A DNA stretch of 64,000 nucleotides, taken from contig NZ_QGGQ01000001.1 of the NCBI RefSeq assembly GCF_003148665.1, forward strand, positions 265,762-329,761, given 5' to 3'. Positions 59,892-64,000 of this stretch are shown here, piece by piece. Under the pieces are notes generated by a model that worked only from the letters and a program-made list of their open reading frames with translations, searched no databases and had not been told where the DNA came from. Position 1 is the first letter of the stretch. Each line of letters starts with the position of its first letter. A program made the position numbers and the translations under genes. The stretch is from Maribacter polysiphoniae. Lineage in GTDB: Bacteria > Bacteroidota > Bacteroidia > Flavobacteriales > Flavobacteriaceae.

Positions 59892-62306
59892 GTGAAATAT
59901 AAAGAACTTTTCCTTACCTACCTTTGTTTATTAACTACAGGTTTTATAATACAAGCCCAGGAGTTTTCGATACAAGGGAAAGTGATCAGTAACGAAGGGG
60001 AGCCTGTTTGGCTGGCCAATGTATTGTTGTTAAGCCCTACGGATACTGTTTTGATCAATGGGTCCTCCTCGGATGAAATCGGGCTTTTCAAGATTACCAG
60101 AATACCACCTGGCAATTACCTTCTTAAAGCCAGTTACCTCGAGAATGAATCTGATTATGTGGCTGTGGATATTACCTCCGATATGAACGTTGGTACATTG
60201 TCGATCAGTAATTACGCCCAAATGTTGGATGAGGTGGTTGTATCTACCCAAAAACCAAGGATTGAACGCAAGGTCGACCGTTTGGTGTTCAATATCGGTA
60301 ATACGGCCCTTTCCGACAGCGATATTTGGGAGGCCTTAAAACGTGCCCCAGGCGTCGTGGTCATTAATAACCAGCTTTCGGTCAATGGGAATAAGGATAT
60401 TGGGATCATGATCAACGGTCGAAAGGTTAACCTTCCTAAATCGGATGTGATCAATCTTCTTTCAGGAACATCGGCAAGCAATGTTGAATCTATTGAGGTG
60501 ATTACCAATCCACCTTCAAAATATAGTGCCGAGGATGGCATGTTGATAAACATCAAAATGAATAAGAACCTTGTTGCAGGCTATAATGGGGCCATATTCA
60601 ACCGATATACGCAAGGGGTCTTTCCGAAACATACCGTAGGTACCGACCATTATTTTAAGGGGAATAAGGCGGGATTGTCCTTAAACTACAGTTTTAACAA
60701 GGAAAAATGGTTTACAAAATATACCGATATCACCAATTATATCGAAGATGGGGAGGTAGCCTCTACCTGGAAAGCCAATGAAGACTACATTCGACACCGG
60801 GAACGCCATAATTTCAATGCCTTTTTCGATTATATGTTCAATGATAAAAATACGCTGACCTTTTCTACCTTAAACCAGTGGAGTCCAAGGATAGATCGGG
60901 TCTATTCCACCGAAACCGATATTACCGATGCCAATGGTGGCGATCTTTCAAGTTTTATAACGATAAACGATTCAGGGGAAGATCAAATAAATACTTCATT
61001 TTACCTTGATTTTGTACATAAATTCGGAAAAAAGGGGGCCGAACTGTCGTTGAATACGCATTATACCTATTACGACTATGAACGGGGCCAGGATTTGAAC
61101 ACTACCTTTTTTGATCGAAATCAAGCGCTGACAGACAGCAACGATTTCTTTACGAATGCGACCCAGGATATCAACCTTTTTAGTTTACAGGCCGATTTTG
61201 TTACCCCGATGGGTACGTTTTCAAATTTCGAAACAGGGCTTCGGTTTGCGGGAATCCACTCCGGTAATGAGATAGACCAATCGGGATTCGATCGTGACCA
61301 ACCAGGTATCAACCCTACCGAATCCGCATCATTCGACTATGATGAGAGTATTTTTGCAGGCTATGCGAGTATGGATAATAAATGGGGAAAATGGAATTTT
61401 AAGGCCGGTTTACGGGGCGAATTCACCAAGACCAAGGCGAATTTGGATGTTCTCAATTCATTTAACAAGGACACCTATTTAAAACTTTTCCCTTCGTTAT
61501 CACTTCAATATACACCCAATAATGAGCATGATTTCCATTATCATTACTATCGAAGGATTACGCGACCTCGTTATAACAGCTTAAACCCGTTTCAGATTTT
61601 TCAAAGTTATAATTCGGTGATCGAGGGTAACCCGGAACTTTTGCCCTCATCACGACACTATATGGAAGGCGGGTATACGTATAAGCGGGCCTATACCTTT
61701 GAGTTGTTCTATAAAAATCGGGTAAACAATTACCAATTACTGGTATTTCAGGACAATGACAATAAGTTTTTGCGTTTTATAAGCTCCAATGTGGATAGGG
61801 ATATCGCCTATGGTTTCAATGTGACGGTAAATAAGAACCTCACCAATAATTGGAGTTTCTATTTTATGGCATCGACCTCATACATGGAAAGTAATTTTAC
61901 TGATCTGGATTCGGGACAAAAGGTCAAGGAAGGGTTGTGGAATACCTACATACGATCCAATAGCGGATTCACTTTCCTGACCGATAAAAGCCTTAAGGCC
62001 GATGTCAGTATCCTTTATTCTTCCCCCGTGATCCTCGGTAACTCACGGCAGGAGGATTATTTTAATATGGGTATAGCCCTACGCAAAACCATTTGGGACA
62101 ACAATGCCAGTATTTCCTTGGGTATCGATGATGTTTTTAATGAGGCCAGCCTTTTCAACACCAGAAAATACCTGAACCAGAACAACACCTCGTATTATCG
62201 TCCGGAAAGCAGGTTGTTGGTGCTCGGTTTTAGATATCGTTTTGGGAACACCAAAATACGCAGTAATAAAAAATCGAAAAAGGTCGATGAACGAGGTCGT
62301 ATTTAA
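59892..62306 (+). CDS. TonB-receptor-like outer-membrane beta-barrel protein with N-terminal carboxypeptidase-like domain
   Basis: The preferred start is GTG at 59892, giving the signal peptide (V)KYKELFLTYLCLLTTGFIIQAQ; the frame is open 41 codons further upstream (GTG 59769, ATG 59808), but those residues do not look like a signal. After it come a carboxypeptidase-regulatory-like beta domain (FSIQGKVISNEGEPVWLANV), a plug-like region (EVVVSTQKPRIERKVDRLVFN ... SVEVITNPPSKYSAED), and a long barrel ending in an aromatic strand (LLVLGFRYRFGN). It resembles the outer-membrane beta-barrel family related to TonB-dependent receptors. No SusD partner is adjacent. The ligand is unknown. Confidence 0.88.
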   Translation: MKYKELFLTYLCLLTTGFIIQAQEFSIQGKVISNEGEPVWLANVLLLSPTDTVLINGSSSDEIGLFKITRIPPGNYLLKASYLENESDYVAVDITSDMNVGTLSISNYAQMLDEVVVSTQKPRIERKVDRLVFNIGNTALSDSDIWEALKRAPGVVVINNQLSVNGNKDIGIMINGRKVNLPKSDVINLLSGTSASNVESIEVITNPPSKYSAEDGMLINIKMNKNLVAGYNGAIFNRYTQGVFPKHTVGTDHYFKGNKAGLSLNYSFNKEKWFTKYTDITNYIEDGEVASTWKANEDYIRHRERHNFNAFFDYMFNDKNTLTFSTLNQWSPRIDRVYSTETDITDANGGDLSSFITINDSGEDQINTSFYLDFVHKFGKKGAELSLNTHYTYYDYERGQDLNTTFFDRNQALTDSNDFFTNATQDINLFSLQADFVTPMGTFSNFETGLRFAGIHSGNEIDQSGFDRDQPGINPTESASFDYDESIFAGYASMDNKWGKWNFKAGLRGEFTKTKANLDVLNSFNKDTYLKLFPSLSLQYTPNNEHDFHYHYYRRITRPRYNSLNPFQIFQSYNSVIEGNPELLPSSRHYMEGGYTYKRAYTFELFYKNRVNNYQLLVFQDNDNKFLRFISSNVDRDIAYGFNVTVNKNLTNNWSFYFMASTSYMESNFTDLDSGQKVKEGLWNTYIRSNSGFTFLTDKSLKADVSILYSSPVILGNSRQEDYFNMGIALRKTIWDNNASISLGIDDVFNEASLFNTRKYLNQNNTSYYRPESRLLVLGFRYRFGNTKIRSNKKSKKVDERGRI

Positions 62307-63409
62307 TCTTGCCACTCGGCGATAAACAGATTGGTATCCCTACCACCCCCATTGTTTCGATTGCTCGAAAATGCCAAATACTTACCGTCGTTCGAGAACA
62401 CAGGGAATGCATCGAACGTCTGCCCATGGGTTACACGTTCCAGGTTTTTGCCATCAATATCAATGAGGTATAAATTAAAAGGAAACCCTTTCTCAGCCTC
62501 AAAATTGCTCGAAAAAAGGATTTTTTTCCCAGAGGGATGAAAAAACGGACTCCAATTGGCATTGCCCAAAAAGGTCAGTTGTTTTAGGTCGCTACCATCG
62601 GCATTGCAGATAAACAGTTCCATTTCGGTAGGCTGTACCAGTCCTTGCGCCAAGAGGTCTTTATATTCCTTAATGGCTTCCGGTGTTTTGGGTCGCGAGG
62701 CCCTAAAAATCAATTGGGTGCCATCAGGGGAGAAAAAGGCCCCACCATCATAGCCCAACTCATTGGTAATCTGTTTTACATCGCTTCCGTCCAGGTTCAT
62801 GGTATAGAGTTCCAGATCCCCACTTCGGGTAGAGGTGAAAACAATCTTGTCTCCTTTGGGCGATACCGTAGCTTCTGCATCATACCCCGGTTCATCGGTT
62901 AATTGCCCCGTGATATTTCCTTCCAGATCAGCCACAAAAATATCGAAGGAATCATAGACGGGCCATACGTATTTACCATTTTTACGTAAGGGTACTTCAG
63001 GACATGCAGCATCGGCCAAATGGGTAGAACCGTATACAAAATGTTTGTTGTCGGGAAGAAAATAGGCACAGGTGGTTCGTCCCAAACCCGTACTGACCTT
63101 AGGGGGTTTCCTGTTCTTAAAGTTTTCATTGACATCCATGAGGAACATTTGGTCGCATTGGAGTCCCCAATCGGGATTGTTAGACTGAAAGATCAGCTGA
63201 TGGTCATCAAAACTCCAGTAAGCTTCCGCATTGTCGCCCCCAAACGTAATTTGACGAATCGATTTAAAGTGTTTTTCCCCATCGTAGATCAAGGTATCTG
63301 AACCGGCCATTAACGATGTAGGTTGTTCTTTTTCCACCAGTGCCTTCTTCGACTCGGTCTTACAGTTCGTGAATAGGATTACAAGGGCGAAACACAGTAA
63401 TAATCTCAT
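62303..63409 (-). CDS. TolB-like beta-propeller lipoprotein (PD40/WD40-like repeats)
   Basis: The ATG at 63409 gives a lipoprotein signal MRLLLCFALVILFTNC (Cys16); the frame extends 36 codons upstream into the M28 gene on the other strand and is not used. The body repeats the PD40 motif: AEATVSPKGDKIVFTSTRSGD, GGAFFSPDGTQLIFRASR, WSPFFHPSGKKILFSSN and FPVFSNDGKYLAFSSNR. Such propellers act as scaffolds or accompany peptidases. It is divergent from an M28 peptidase with 35 bases between starts, suggesting joint control. Confidence 0.9.
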   Translation of the reverse strand: MRLLLCFALVILFTNCKTESKKALVEKEQPTSLMAGSDTLIYDGEKHFKSIRQITFGGDNAEAYWSFDDHQLIFQSNNPDWGLQCDQMFLMDVNENFKNRKPPKVSTGLGRTTCAYFLPDNKHFVYGSTHLADAACPEVPLRKNGKYVWPVYDSFDIFVADLEGNITGQLTDEPGYDAEATVSPKGDKIVFTSTRSGDLELYTMNLDGSDVKQITNELGYDGGAFFSPDGTQLIFRASRPKTPEAIKEYKDLLAQGLVQPTEMELFICNADGSDLKQLTFLGNANWSPFFHPSGKKILFSSNFEAEKGFPFNLYLIDIDGKNLERVTHGQTFDAFPVFSNDGKYLAFSSNRNNGGGRDTNLFIAEWQD

Positions 63410-63444
63410 AGGATGTTTATTTTTGGTAAAAACTTGGTACAAAA

Positions 63445-64000
63445 ATGATAAAAAAGATAGTAATACCGCTGATTTTAGTTTTGATCGTTTCCTGTAAGCA
63501 AGAAAAGTCGATTGCATATCGGCTCCAAGACGATGTTTATTTCTTGGCGAGTGATAGCCTAAAAGGAAGGGCTACGGGAACCGACCAGGAGCTACAGGCT
63601 GCATCGTACATTAAAGAAAGAATGCAAGGGCTGCACTTGAAACCTGCGGGGGATTCGGCCACTTTTTATCAGGCCTTTTCCTTTACACCCAAGAAAGACC
63701 CCCACCAAGAGGCTACCTATGTCCATGGTGACGACGCTGTAACCGGTACCAATGTGATAGGTTTTCTCGACAATAAGGCAGAACATACGGTAATCATCGG
63801 TGCCCATTACGACCATTTGGGCATGGGAGGGGAAGGTTCACTTTATCGGGAGGGTACGGCCATACACAATGGGGCGGACGATAATGCCAGTGGGGTGGCG
63901 GTAATGCTTCAACTTGCCGATAGCCTACAACAAAAAGACTTTAAGAACAACAATTATCTCTTTATGGCCTTTTCCGGGGAGGAAATTGGCCTCTTGGGAA
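63445..64000 (+). CDS. M28-family metallopeptidase lipoprotein (partial, 3' end outside window)
   Basis: The ATG at 63445 begins MIKKIVIPLILVLIVSC, a lipoprotein signal with Cys17. The frame stays open to base 64000. The zinc-peptidase motifs of M28 are in order: His in VIIGAHYDHLG, Asp in GADDNASGV, Glu pair in AFSGEEIGLLG at the window end. Enzymes of this family are aminopeptidases that remove N-terminal residues in the periplasm or outside. A -7 box (TATTTTTG, 63418-63425) lies just upstream. Divergent from the TolB-like gene. Confidence 0.93.
   Translation, partial: MIKKIVIPLILVLIVSCKQEKSIAYRLQDDVYFLASDSLKGRATGTDQELQAASYIKERMQGLHLKPAGDSATFYQAFSFTPKKDPHQEATYVHGDDAVTGTNVIGFLDNKAEHTVIIGAHYDHLGMGGEGSLYREGTAIHNGADDNASGVAVMLQLADSLQQKDFKNNNYLFMAFSGEEIGLLG

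Noticed and set aside
63410-63517. Longer N-terminus for the TolB-like gene
   Set aside because: The extra 36 codons overlap the M28 gene on the other strand, while the internal ATG gives a clean lipoprotein signal.

Overview
The window looks like a chromosomal segment from a marine-type member of the Flavobacteriaceae (Bacteroidota). The support is AT-rich intergenic DNA, Bacteroidota-type promoters (TTG, about 17-24 bases, TAnnTTTG), type IX secretion (T9SS) and gliding-motility proteins of the SprB/SprF kind, PorP-type barrels, CHU_C-type C-terminal domains, and many secreted hydrolases. I see no phage, insertion sequence or CRISPR array.

Layout. Bases 1-21.7 kb form a cell-surface adhesin locus in two tandem pairs. 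The first is the end of a CHU_C-type surface protein followed by a PorP/SprF-like barrel with two SPOR-like modules. The second is a 5722-residue SprB-like adhesin followed by its SprF partner. The adhesin contains two separate higher-order arrays, each built from seven-module super-repeats. Bases 21.8-28.5 kb are housekeeping: folB, a tRNA-Cys gene with a decaying tandem copy, a leftward rnr/DUF2807/lysE-type run, a 610-base AT-rich divergent region with DnaA-box-like sites, then rpiB, a CDF metal exporter and an ElaA-type acetyltransferase. Bases 28.5-36.7 kb are accessory: a small unknown gene, a GH3 glycosidase, a GH106-like rhamnosidase and a two-gene restriction-modification system with an endonuclease I cannot assign. 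Bases 36.8-50.5 kb hold an NlpC/P60 lipoprotein, a fructosamine-kinase-like gene, S10, S41, M1 and S8 peptidases, rnpA, a GCS2-CBS fusion coupled to an aspartoacylase-like gene, and a metallo-beta-lactamase-fold hydrolase. Bases 50.6-55.7 kb are ion transport and stress: SulP transporter, universal stress protein, cation/proton antiporter. Bases 55.7-64 kb hold a DUF4038 glycosidase, a small unknown gene, lepA, a TonB-receptor-like outer-membrane protein, a TolB-like propeller lipoprotein and the start of an M28 peptidase.

How the parts fit. The first 21 kb would supply adhesins exported by T9SS and displayed for gliding or attachment. The exported peptidases and glycosidases fit a polymer-degrading lifestyle, but no SusC/SusD pair is present, so this is not a classical polysaccharide-utilisation locus. 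The least explained items are the adhesin super-repeat architecture, the barrel-SPOR fusion, the GCS2-CBS/aspartoacylase pair, the unassigned restriction enzyme, the palindromic operator over the rpiB promoter and the possible replication origin beside it.
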